Source: Membranipora membranacea
Lineage: Eukaryota > Bryozoa > Gymnolaemata > Cheilostomatida > Membraniporidae
Reading direction: 5' to 3'
Length of the DNA stretch: 64,000 nucleotides
Assembly: GCA_914767715.1 (NCBI GenBank)
Contig: OU612072.1
Location: forward strand, 806,001 to 870,000
A model generated the notes under the pieces. The model searched no databases and was not told the origin of the DNA. It was given only the letters and a program-made list of their open reading frames with translations. Below, in pieces: positions 45,545 to 57,109 of this stretch. The position numbers and the translations under genes were made by a program. The first letter of the stretch is position 1. Every line of letters starts with the position of its first letter.

Positions 45545-46130
45545 CTAACAGAACTTGTAATAAATGGGGTTACTATTCTCGTTTGAAAACCAATTGGATT
45601 ATATCATTTCTACACCAGCATTGTAAGCTCAGTCTTCTGCCATTTAAAGGAGATAATTAAATTTGGGTACCACGGTGAGAAGATCAATCTTATCTTGAGG
45701 CTCATAAATTATATTATAATATGCTACAATAACAATATTGTAATGTTGCAATGTTTGGTTTTCAATTTTCATGGATTGGATTGAAAGACTATCATTAATA
45801 ATGTTATCTTAGCGTCAAATTATAAAATCAAATTCATCTTAATTATGACAGGACTGTTGATTAATGAGCCTCTTTTTATAACTTATAGTTAAATTTCTCA
45901 TCTTAAGATACACATATTTTTTGAGGAAGTGAACATAAATAAACACCCATCATATTTAATGCCCTCAGCTTGATTTATAATGTTACTCTCCAGTATTTAT
46001 GGTATGTATGTACGAGACATTGTAGGGTTTGGATGGAGCCATATTGAACGTCAGGACAACCGCCCTAAATTATTGGCAGAACTTCCAATCAATACCTTGA
46101 GATGTATGTGGTTGGAGAGACGCTCGTAAC
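45545..46130. other. Intergenic, no gene
   Basis: AT-rich; no feature recognised. Confidence 0.4.
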
Positions 46131-46139
46131 AGGCACAGA

Positions 46140-46345
46140 AGCCACTAGTCAGGAGTGGGCTAATGGTTAAGGGCTGGGCTTTGGATCTATGAGGTCCAGG
46201 TTCAATTCCTGGCGCCAGCAGGCAATTCTGTTTTGGTACTGGTACACCATTTATCCTAGCCCGGTCTAAAAATACCTGAAGTTGACTGTGTGTTTGCACA
46301 CCCCACATGCAGCAAAAACAACCCTCCCCTCCCTGCATCTTCAAT
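46140..46345 (+). mobile_element. tRNA-derived SINE
   Basis: The plus strand has AGTGGGCTAATGGTTAAGGG (A box) and CCAGGTTCAATTCCTGGCGC (B box), then a body ending near CCCTCCCCTCCCTGCATC. The 97-aa minus-strand ORF over it is a shadow. Confidence 0.75.
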
Positions 46346-46923
46346 ACAAAGACTAGCCGGATTCCTAGCAGGCATGGGTATAGGGTACGGCATGAGTACT
46401 ATGGGTGCCAGTACCTATGGGACAACTCTCTTCGTTTCAAAGATGATGATACTAGCTTACTAGCACTATAACAGCCCTTATGGCTCTACACCTGTCTGTC
46501 ATGACCTAACAAGCAAAAGCAAGGTAAGGTAAGGTCGAAGGTTAAACTGAAGCGTAGTACACTGACATTGCTGTCGTTGTGTGAAGTTTGCAGCAAAAGG
46601 CGTCGCAATTTTCTTACAGCTTTATCAATTGTTATCCGTAACATATCATATTAGAATAAGCTCATCCATGAGACATATTTGGGAAGGTTGTAAGGCTGCT
46701 TTTATTTTGTTATTATAATACCTTGTAATAAATACACAAGAATGTCAGAAACAAAAAGGTGTCACTCAGTCAGTCACAAGCAATAAAACAAAACTTTGAA
46801 CTGAAATTCAGCAGCAAAATAATAACAAAACAAACTGATGGCCAACTGCCAAATAGAATAATTTAGAATCGAACAAAAAGTGGATAGAATTTACACATGG
46901 TAGACAAAACTTTGAACTGTATT

Positions 46924-47852
46924 TCAACATTGATAAGAATTACAATGATTACTCTCTATACTGGGCCCATAGCACCCAGCCATACTCGCTCCAGGACCTG
47001 AGGTGTGACACGTTCTCTCTCTGGAATGTGTACCACCTCCGCAGGTGAGTGTACACCTGCCCCAGTGTCCCCAATCTGACCATGAATTGTGTGATTCCTC
47101 TCTGGTATGACTAGGGGGATCAGAAGATCTCTGGCCTGTCCCAGGTCCATGGTGAGGCTTCTGTGGTGTTGGATGACGTGGTTTCTGTGTGGGGGGATGT
47201 GGTTTGTGTGTTGTCTGGTAGTATGGCCTTTGCTGTGGTGGGTTGTGAGGTTTTTGTGTAGGTCGGTATTGTGGCCTTGGTGTTGGTCGGTAGCGAGGTT
47301 TTTGTGTTGTTTGGTAGTGTGGTCTTTGCGGGGCTGGGTAGTGCTGTGGGTGTTGTGGGGCTCGGTGGTGTGGTGGGTATTGTGGTCGGTGTGTTGCCGG
47401 GTAAAGAGGCCTAGGGTAGTAAATTGGCCTCGCAGTGACAGGTGCAGTATACTGTCTCGGCGCAAGTGCAGGTGCCCTCAGCCAGGGAATGTGATTGTTT
47501 GAGCCGAAGGCAATCGCGTTAGAAGCATGCAGACTAGATATCTGTTGCTGTAACCAAGTCTTTCCAAACACTACGCCTGAAATCAAGAATACAAAGCAAT
47601 GCTATAGAATTTTGCAAAGTGTAGGTTGATTAAAAAATTAAATAACACAGTATCCTCTCAATGCATTTATTATGCAAAAACAGTCAACGGTAATCATAAA
47701 TCATCAAACTTTGTCGTCCTGAAAGTAATCCTGGATATGAACTATTCCATGACAGGGTGGTGAGCCGAAGGCTTTCGGAATATGAGCTGTTAGGTAAAGT
47801 GGAACTTACCAATAATTGTGACAAGTAGAGACAATTCTACCGTACACCTCAT
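46924..47852 (-). CDS. Secreted proline-rich TSP1 protein, 231 aa, 2 exons
   Basis: Exon 1 is 47852-47810 (ATG) and exon 2 is 47576-46924, with a GT-AG phase-1 intron. Residues 1 to about 20 are a signal peptide (MRCTVELSLLVTII..). Residues ~53-160 are a Pro/Tyr/His/Gln/Thr-rich region of short imperfect repeats of the type QKPxxPT/RPxYxPT, suggesting an extended, possibly O-glycosylated or cross-linkable spacer. Residues 178-231 are a TSP1 repeat (SWSDWGHWGRCTLTCGGGTH, then SRERTCH, GCYGPSIESNHC) ending the protein. It is a paralog of the 123-aa gene downstream; the proline-rich insert is the main difference. Other frames across the repeat are also open because of its periodic composition. 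AATAAA on the minus strand near 46701 could end the transcript. Confidence 0.85.
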
Positions 47853-47976
47853 GTCTAAAATAGAATAAAACAAATATCTACCACTGTCGTTATTGTTACA
47901 TTTCAATAAGATAAACAAACTCCCTCTTGTAGGAGAGGGGTAGGGAGGCAAGTCTCAACTTCTGAATCTGAGGGAT

Positions 47977-48033
47977 AACTCAAATTCAGCTGCAAAAGGA
48001 AATATTGTTTCCTTTTGCAGCTGAATTCAAGTT
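47977..48033. repeat. 57-bp hairpin
   Basis: Arms AACTCAAATTCAGCTGCAAA..GGAAA and complement around TATTG, with two mismatches. It lies just upstream of the proline-rich TSP1 gene. Confidence 0.85.
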
Positions 48034-48462
48034 GAAAAATCTTAATTAATGAAAAGATTCTATCCATAGCGCATCAGCCCGATCCCTACCATATTAAATA
48101 TTTTGCATAAAACATGTTGTACATGGTATAGTTTTGAAAAACTTTCATCAGAATATGCAAATTTTACTTACTTCTATAGAAAGCTTCTGTTAGCCACCAG
48201 CTTCTTCAGATTGCCAGATTGTAATGGCTCAGTATCATCTCTAATTAAGTCTTATAATCTCTCTCTGGTCTGTGGATGTAAGTATTTTTTGTACATTTAC
48301 AACAAACTTTTGATTTATCATTTAATTTTATTACCCCATCGTAGCGATTTATTTCCGCCTTGATTGATTGCTAGGTTTAGTTTTAACCATCTAACAATCT
48401 ATTGTACCTAATCTATTTCTGACCACAGAGCATGTCTTCCCTTACATCTAATCACTTTAATC

Positions 48463-48560
48463 TCCCTGGGTGTATAGTTCTGCCCCCTGGGTGTATAGTT
48501 CTGCCCCCTGGGTGTATAGTTCTGCCCCCTGAGTGTATAGTTCCGCCCCCTGTGAGATGT
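48463..48560. repeat. 21-bp tandem repeat, ~4.5 copies
   Basis: Unit TGGGTGTATAGTTCTGCCCC plus C. The last copies have single changes (GAGTGT, TTCCGCC). Confidence 0.9.
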
Positions 48561-48569
48561 GATGTTTAA

Positions 48570-50380
48570 CTGGATAACCTGAGATTAATGTTCGACATCT
48601 AGTGAAATGCCAATATCTCGAGAGCATATTCTACATTTATGACTTATTATAACCTTGCTGAAATAAATTCTTCTCAAAGGGCCTCTTCCAGTGGTGACCT
48701 CCAGAAATCTCAATTTGTACGCCACCCTGGCCACCTGTGCTCATTTAACTTCCTAAATTTAAGGGTTTACCTGAGTAATCAGCATTACATAAGTAGGCTA
48801 GAGTGGCTATCAGACAGAGAGTGACTAATCTTATCAGGCAAACAGCCACCCCTCGGAAGCCACTGATGGTTATGTGGCAGTTTCAGTGACAGCCTTTCTA
48901 GCATCACTAGTACTGTAAAGAACGAGACACAGGACAGACAGACAGACTGGGTCTGCTTCCTGAGATAGAGACATTTTAGAGGAAAACAAACTGAGATGCC
49001 ACAACGAGATCAAGGCAGACTTAAACAGATACATGATAATCGTTTGCGCTTCAAGCGATTCAAATATTCTGTTAGTTTGGTTCCTAGTTGGCACACAATT
49101 TTGTCTGGCACCATTCAATATTATCTCATAATTCGAGATGCCTGAGATGTGCAGATGTTGCTGAGTTTTATTTCTCAGAAAGGCTTATCTGTTTATAGAA
49201 TTTCACATAAAACAGATTAATGGCAGGATGTCAGGTAGATGTGATGATTGATTTAAACAGATTTGATTTATGCTTACTTCCGTCCATGCTTATATCTGAT
49301 ATCTGATATCTGATAGCTTATTTTCTCACGGCCATAACAGCAAGATAATTTAGTACATTAATTTTCTTTAAGCCAGTTGGGGGGGGAGCCAAAACATCAA
49401 ATATAATTAAAATTCCGTTTGTTAATAATCTGTTGCTATTAATAATCTGAATCGGAAGATCAATTACGAAAATAATATCCTAATATATCATTACCTCTCA
49501 ATATGGGTATAAAGTTTCTCCCCTTTCCTTCTTTTGTCTTAACAACTGACACCATGGTAAAGGATGTGTAATCACAGAATTGAACTGTTACCTACAGCTT
49601 ATATTAAACTATGCTTCTTGTTTTCCCAAAAGGAAATGATTTAATTTTGCCAGTTGAAAGATTATACGGAAGAGGAGTGTAGCTATTTTTGATCCAAAAG
49701 GAGTAATTGTTACACAATAAATGATAAACATGTACTTTAACATTCTACAGAACTTCGATGAGATTCAAAAATCTCTGAATGCATGCCAAGTCTCTTATTG
49801 ACGACAGAATTGTTGGTTCATGCTGAATGCGATGAAAAAATAACTCTATGTTTCAGGTTTCTAGTAATTGCACAGCACCTTAACTGGAAGTTTTTACTGA
49901 CGAAACGCCATCTAGTGAATAAAATGTAAGCGGACAGTTGAATATACAGTATCGTGTTATGGTTAGCAGTTAGCTCCTGATTTGTTATCTGAAACCTCGT
50001 ATTTCCATACTAAACTTAAATTTGCATGCCACTACGACCGATCAATAGTTTAGAGTTGTTTGCCATTTATCAATGGGGAGATGATTGCTCAGCGCCATAA
50101 ATACAGTAGCATTTCAATGAGCATCGAGGAATCGTTCGGTGCATTATTCATATTTTTTTTACTACATAGAATGAATATAAAAAAGTCTGTTAAAATAAAT
50201 AAACAAAATTTAACATTTAATAGAATCTCTTGGATAAGGCAGCTGTCGATTTGTGTTAAACGATGCAATACACAACAAACAACCAGATGCCCTTCTGTTA
50301 TCAGCTAGCTGCTGCAGATCTTCATGTACCAGTATAAGCAGTAACAGGCACCAAAATGTCAAGGTCAAAGGGCAAGTGTC
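48570..50380. other. Intergenic, no gene
   Basis: Several ORFs of 60-82 codons on both strands, none with motifs or splice support. A short ATATCTGATATCTGATATCTGAT repeat lies near 49293. Confidence 0.4.
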
Positions 50381-50385
50381 CTAAA

Positions 50386-53300
50386 CTAAGTCTGTGACTC
50401 AAGGACTTCTACATAACTAGCTTCATCTTCAATAGTAGTATACTTTCTCTCATCATCTTTATATGGTACAGGCTCCTCATAGTCAGACTTAGCACTCTGT
50501 GAGGGCTCCTCGTAGTCAGGCTTATCACATTGCGAGGGCTGACTATCGACACTCTGAGAGAGTGGGGTGGTCGGCTGAGTATCTACACAATGTGGTTGAG
50601 GAGTGGTCGGACGATGCAGTGCGGTGGGGAGATCGGTATATCGGACAGATGACTCAGGCTTTAGGTAATCGTTATTGTTGTTGTCATCATCGATTGATTT
50701 TGCATCGGAGGAGGAGAGATTCCTACAGAATGTGCTGTCTGCGTATGTGTATGTGTTATACAGGTCTGTGATTGAGGCGTACTCACAATCATCTCCTATA
50801 ATTATGATGATAATGAGTTTGTTTTCCACCGTAAGAAATGATGAAAAACATTTATAGGATATGGTTGGCTTAATAAATGCTCTCAAATAAAATTTTGAAC
50901 TGCAAAATTGAAAAAATGTATTTTGGGACTTGGTGGTCGTGGCTCTCAGAAGAATCCTTGCAGCGAGCGGAATGTTTGCGATACAAAGACTGCCTCTCAG
51001 GTACGAAAAAGTGTAAAAAGTGTTTAGGGTTACTAAAAATGGAATCATTGTCACATTGCTATAAGAACAGTACAGGGCTTGTCTCTTCTCGCCTTTACCA
51101 ACATGTTTTCTTCCGACCATCGAAATAATGATTCTGTACAACTGACTTATAATGGGGTTATTGCAGGAGTTGTCCCTTATTATAGGGGGCGCTGATCAGA
51201 TCAGATCATGAATTTGTATTTTTTATATATGTTATCATTGGACCACATCATAAAAACAAGACTTCTTAATTAAGCCACGTAGACAAAACATGTTTCAAAA
51301 TCAGTTACCCCTCTTAGAAATTTTAACACAGTTTGAGTTCTCTACTTATGAAAAATGAGAAAAACTCATAAAACCTACCAGGTTTTCTGTCGGGTAGCGG
51401 TGGTGGTCCATCAGTAAGACCGTGTAAATCAGACGGGCGGTGGTTAGATCTACCCCTCCTACTGCCTGACTTTCTATAAAAATTAATACAATACAATACA
51501 ACAATATCACACTAAATATTTTCCTGGTTAGTTTGCCGACCAGTAAGCGAAGAGGAAGGAGAGAAGAATTCTCTCTCTCTATCGATGGGGCGACGTACAG
51601 GACTAAGTCTCTCTACGTACAGGACTAAGTCTCTCTACGTACAGGACTAAGTCTCTCTACGTACAGGACTAAGTCTCTCTACGTACAGGACTAAGTCTCT
51701 CTACGTACAGGACTAAGTCTCTCTACGTACAGGACTAAGTCTCTCTACGTACAGGACTAAGTCTCTCTACGTACAGGGCTAAATCTCTCTACGTACAGGA
51801 CTAAGTCTCTGTAAATCCTCCATGCTTTATTTCAGAGCCAGTTAACAAATATAGCATGTAGCCAAAATATTTGGCTGCATCATAAATCTTCTCTTCTTCT
51901 ATGAGGGTGAATACTAAATGACTAACTAAACTAAAATCCTAATATATCATGTTGGTTAGTCCATAGGAAGTTTGATGTAAACCTACCTCACTGCAGCACA
52001 GATTCGCTTTCTCTTTAGGAAGACGACGAGACACACAGACTGTACCATGACCGCACCGACTACAGCCACCGCTATGACCAGCGTCTGATTCATTGTCTGA
52101 GATGTACCTCCGGTCCTTCCTGGTAATGTCTCTGTGGTTGACTGCTGGCTGCTCGACGATACCCGAGTCAAAGTTGGGCTGTCCACTGGTGATGTAGTCA
52201 TTGCCACCACTGTGGTTGTCACAGTGACGGCTGATGAAGCTGTTGTTGTAGCCCCTGTTGTTGTTGCTGTTGCTGCTGCTGTTGTTTCTGTTGACGTTGC
52301 CGCTGTTGTTGGTTGTGTTGTTGTTGATGTTGTTTTTGTTGTTGTTGTTGTTGTTGTTGTTGTTGGTGTTGGCCCTGGTATTGTAGTCAATATTGCTCCA
52401 GGATAGTCAATTACTGTTAGAAATATAAATGATTATTTTTTGAATTATCAGGTTTCATTTGATGACGATAATGATTCCAAATCACAGCGTGGAATATACA
52501 CCTATTAAACAGAAACGAGAAAGGATCATTGTGTTAAACTTTATAATGTGAGCTACTGTAACATTAGTGGTCAGAGGAATTTTTTCAAAATTCATATTTA
52601 GTCAGTTGATGCAAAACAAACTCAATGGCAAATAGCTGGGAATGCATTTGGTGCGGAAGACAGAAGCGCCTAAAAGTTTACGCCAAAGATAATTGAACGG
52701 GTTTTGTAGATATATCGGTTATCATTTTTGCGATCTTGACACTGCATGTAAGTGGTCTGAGTATTCTTGACTCACACTAGATGCATTCAAGTATTCCATT
52801 GGATCACTTATCTAGACACAGTTTCATAGACTGGCTCTTATGGTCTAACTAAGGGACTGTTTATAGCCTTATCATTGCACTTCTCACTGCGTTCTATTCA
52901 ATAACTCTAATAAAGCATTCTAATTTGAACTACTTACTGCCTGTTCCACATTCCCTGGTAAGATTACGCAGATAGTCCACCATTTCTCCTCTAGAGATAT
53001 CGTTCCTATCACAGGCCTGTGCTGATCCCCAGAAGTGCATTCTAGCGTAATCCTCACACTGAAGGTCTGTTATAGAAGAGTTCTGTAAGGCGGTCCTCTT
53101 CTGACTCAGACATGTCTCACCATGTGTAAACTGATAGAAGCGTGAGCATCTCTTAGCACAATCATAGTCATTACTACAAGTCTCAAAGTCTGACCAGGCT
53201 ACAAATACAAATTGAAACTTAGTGACTTTTAGTAAATTTCTGATAAATATCCGATAAATTTCCGGTATATTTCTGTATTGATCCATTACAATTGAGCGAA

Positions 53301-56300
53301 GAAATAGGTTATGCGTTTAGATGCACGTGTTGCATTGTTGGAAGATTTTGTGGAATCAATGGGCTTTATATAAGTTGTCTTCCTTATGCAAATTTTTAAA
53401 TGGGCACCCTCTTCTCATGAGAAAATTCAAGGCAAACATATCTCCTCTACTTTATGATAATATTATGTTCTTTTACAAATAAGGGAATGCGTACAAAACA
53501 TGATTCTTATAAGACTGGCTAAACCCGATTGAGTATGATTTGGACTACAATGTTGTCGTTTAAATTTTCACATTTATCAGCTACCACTCACTTTTACCGA
53601 TGCCAGCTGAACAGGTACTAAAGAAACCTCTTGATATCCTCAGAGGTCCACAGAACTCCAGATTCCCTGAGCCAATGCAGCCCTCGACAGGTCTGTTCTG
53701 TAATGATTAACAGCAATAAATAAAAGTAGCAAAGCAGACTTTCATATTCTACGCTATTTCAAGCAGGTGCATAATGCTTAGTTTCTCTTCCACGGATATT
53801 CTACTCTTCAAGGTTCGCTATAATGCATATAGTTTCTAGTGTATTAATAATGCATAGGGTTTAGAAAGCTATGGTATAGATAGATTAAATAAAAATATGA
53901 ATTTGATTTGCTATTCAGGGGCACTTTAAGGGCCAATGAGAAAATGCATAAATTCAAACCTGCAATTGTCATACCGAGGACCTCAAATCCCAACCACTAC
54001 ACACTACCCTGCTAGCCAGTACTATATGACTGATGTCATCAATCATTGATTTATATTTTTATCACTTGCTACCAAATATACACATTATAAATAACTAAAC
54101 GAGGATCACTCACTTTTCTCATACAATCAAAACACTCGTCCGAGGCTGAGAAACCAGGAATCGCTATCAAATATAGAGAAAAGCTACAGTGATGAGGTTA
54201 ACATACCGACCACTTGATATTTAGGCATTTGTGTTCAATTCAAGAAGATGATATATTATTGTCTGATGCATACTTTTCATCGTGTCAAAGTTACCACTTT
54301 TTTTGTTGCAAAACAAATTTTTCATTGCAACGGTACATACTCATCTGTTCGATCCAAGTTAACAGATAATCTCCGCCTCGCAATGAAAGTTGGAGGTAAT
54401 GTCATCTCAAATATTCAACAAACACACCCACTGTCCGCAAAATATGGGCAGTGTCTGTGTCTATTCCTCCCTAACACAGCTAATGTGATGCCATGGTGTG
54501 ATATACCTATAGTAGTTGGTTCTGTTGGTTCCGGAGTTGCTGAGGGTATTGTTGTGACGTCAGATCCAGGATAATCGATGACTGCAAAAACAGGAAAATT
54601 TTTACCATACTCTCCAATGTACAATTTCATACTTAATGGATTTGATTTTAGGGGGTCATAATTAGTTTCTAATATTTAGATGTAATTTAACAATAATAAA
54701 ATTGCACAAGTAGATAGTGCACAGGGGGAGATTCGTCTTATCTCATTATTTTAATCCACATGTAAAGCTTGCCGATCTACTGACCAATATATATGCTCTC
54801 TTGTCTCAATGTCAAGGGGTAAGGTAGGCATGTGAGCATGATTATATGTATGCTGTTTGTTATCTTAGGTGGGCTTGTCAACCTGGCTTGTCTGTAGAAA
54901 CAAATCGACTTCCTGATATATTGAGAGCTCTTCAAATATAAGTCCAGTTATCTCTACTCAGTAGAGTACATGGAACACTTGACAATGGTTTTTGAGTTCC
55001 AGAAAACCAAAATTGGACTTTTATGGATTGTTGATATCTAAATTCCAAACATCACGATACTAGATAAAATTTGAAGAGCTTTGTTTTTATCCTGAGGGAC
55101 AGACAGACAGACAGAGTAGCCACTCACTGCCGGGTTCACACTTCCTCGTTAAATTCTGTAAGTACTGAGGCATTTCTCCTCTACTGATATCGTTCCTATC
55201 GCAGGCTACACCTGATCCCCAGAAGTGCATCCTGGCGTAGTCCTCACACTGTAGATCAGTCACAGACCAGTCCTGTAGGGCGTTCCTCTTCGCGTTCAGA
55301 CATGTCTGACCTTCCTGTTGCTGGAAATACCGTGCACATCGTTTGGCGCACTCGAAATCGTTACTGCATGTCTCAAAATCACTTGCAGCTGGAACAATGT
55401 TAAAAATGTGTTAGAAATTTCTTACTGAACAATGATGATTTATCCAGGGGTCTGTTATCCATCATTCATATTCAGAAGAAATAATTGATTTCATTCAGAA
55501 TGTTTCATCCAAGGTTTCTCATTGACAAACCTTCCTATATTAGCTTTTTGACAACAAACTTTATCATTGCAATAATTAATTGTCTTCAATCATGTCAGCT
55601 CTGCACCCTTAACATACGTACTTTTTCCGATGCCGTTAGCACATAAATTAAAGAAGCTGCTTGAAAGTCTCAGCGGGCCACAGAACCTGTTACCTCCAGC
55701 CCACTCACATCCGTCCACCGGTCGGTTCTGTCAAACACAAGCTCAGTAAAACTACAGGCATAACCTAGTGAGAATGGGGGGGGGGGGAATTATGGCTCAA
55801 GAATTTTGGACCCTATTCTTATCCTGGCAAAATAATGACAAGAAATTCCAGAAGGTTAGCTCTGAAAGATTTCCTAAGTTTCACACCAAAGCTGCCCCAA
55901 ATCTTCCTCCTCCACAGACAATGCACTTTGAACAAGACATCATCACTGATGATTTACTGGCTTTTATCCTGTATGTTACCCAGAGCCAGGTTTGTTCAGA
56001 TCAAGACTATCAGTGCAGCGTGGTGGCAATGAAAGGACTTTGCAACTCAAAGTAGTGTTGCCAACAATGGTCGACAGTGGTAAATAGTCGCTACCATCCG
56101 AGACTTGTTGATGGTATGATTTAGTGATAAAAAAACAGTAATCAAGGAAACCACTGCAGATTGCAGGGTGTCGAAATTGAAAAAACATGTTGATCGCTGT
56201 TTTGATTCCATTACTGGCAGCTTCAGTATAATTATAACTCAGTAAACTTGTGATATAAACCCTGTACCCATCTCGTCATTATTCCTCACCAAACGTAAAC

Positions 56301-57046
56301 AGCTGAAACAATCGTCAGACGCACTGAACCCCTCACATCCTGTAGGTAGAAGAAAGGTTAAAATTAGCAAAATGTACTAAAACAGAGAGGTAAAGACATA
56401 TTTGTTGAAATGAAGACAATTTGACTTTGGTTCTTGAAGGAAAAAAATATCACATTAATTGAGGTCATCAGCCAATATCAATATTAAATTCTAAAAATTT
56501 TTCATTTTGAACCATACATATTTTATCTTGAGATATTTTTCCTGTCTAACCATCAGTGGATAATGCTAGCCAACACAACCCAATAACAATGTTGTACTAT
56601 TCATTTGATTTTGACTCAACATGTTTTATAAAAAATTTCCGTAAAAAATAAATGATATTTGCGAGTCACAGGGAGTCACACTTAACATGGTAGCCATGCT
56701 CGCGTGATAACTTTCAATCCACACCCAAGCTTTGGTCGCACTGGAAAGCCATTACATGCGGACTAGTAATGAATACCTGGTGGGATTAAAGGTGTTGTCC
56801 TTAAGAGTATGCATGGAATTCAAGGGAATTTGTGTTATTAAGTGTCATATCTTAATGAATACTGTAGTGACTAAACAGTTAAAGTTGATGATGAAATGCT
56901 GAAAAATTGTTCCTATCTAACTCCAATAGTTCTTACCAAACCAAACAATTGGCATTCCTAGTAAGAACGTAACACCCACCTCTCAATGAAGAAGATACAT
57001 ACAGGTATGCAATAACCAAGCATATTCCCTGTAGATTCCACGCCAT
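50386..57046 (-). CDS. Putative receptor: two i-type lysozyme-like domains, Thr-rich stalk, membrane helix, phosphotyrosine-type tail (635 aa, 11 exons)
   Basis: Minus-strand exons: 57046-56980, 56339-56290, 55727-55622, 55388-55128, 54581-54507, 54163-54114, 53697-53592, 53198-52938, 52413-51987, 51473-51379 and 50795-50386. All junctions are GT-AG and every phase matches; the total is 1908 nt. Exon 1 is a signal peptide (residues 1-22). Residues 23-161 and 187-325 are tandem copies of one domain, each split over exons of 50, 106 and 261 nt. Motifs are GFSASD(D/E)CF.C, NRPV(D/E)GC, FCGPLR(L/I)S, SDFETCSND..CAKRC and LQCEDYARMHFWGS. These match the invertebrate-type lysozyme/destabilase pattern (CGxFQI, CA.D..C...C, CE.(F/Y)AR.HNGG). 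Each copy is followed by an IIDYPG linker. Residues ~326-435 are a Thr/Ser/Ala-rich mucin-like stalk, and 436-458 a membrane helix followed by KRKR. The tail has PPPLPDRKP (491-499), VRYTDL (ITIM form, Tyr552), DYLKP (Tyr543), two DYEEP (Tyr594, 605) and YTTI/YVEV (Tyr618, 627). The likely role is surface recognition with intracellular signalling; ligand unknown. Confidence 0.85.
51595..51812. repeat. 22-bp minisatellite, 10 copies
   Basis: GTACAGGACTAAGTCTCTCT plus AC in ten near-identical copies, one every 22 bases. It lies in the intron between the membrane-helix exon and the first cytoplasmic exon of the lysozyme-like receptor. Confidence 0.95.
52245..52365. repeat. Trinucleotide-rich tract encoding the poly-Thr stalk
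   Basis: Runs of TTG/TGT on the plus strand (ACA/ACC/ACT codons on the minus strand) encode the Thr-rich stalk of the receptor. The purest block is near 52333-52362. Confidence 0.85.
53935..54030 (-). mobile_element. Possible tRNA-derived SINE fragment
   Basis: The minus strand shows GCAGGGTAGTGTGTAGTGGT and, ~45 bases later, GCAGGTTTGAATTT, weakly resembling A and B boxes. Intronic in the receptor gene. Confidence 0.4.
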
Positions 57047-57093
57047 TATCAGCACGTCTATAGCCTCTATAGCTGGGACTGAAGGCGGACAAT

Positions 57094-57104
57094 TTATATA
57101 TATA
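57094..57104 (-). promoter_or_regulatory. Candidate TATA box of the receptor gene
   Basis: TTATATATATAAATT on the minus strand about 50-60 bases upstream of the ATG at 57046, compatible with a start site about 30 bases upstream of the ATG. Confidence 0.45.
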
Positions 57105-57109
57105 ACTGA

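Noticed and set aside
46956-47465. Minus-strand 169-codon ORF rich in His and Thr
   Set aside because: Alternative frame of the same repeat; the other frame has the signal peptide in phase and the TSP1 domain.
47107-47502. Plus-strand Trp/Val/Leu-rich ORF (131 codons)
   Set aside because: Antisense shadow of the proline-rich region of the TSP1 gene, where repeat composition keeps several frames open.
52134-52406. Val/Ala-rich plus-strand ORF (90 codons)
   Set aside because: Antisense of the Thr-rich stalk trinucleotide tract.
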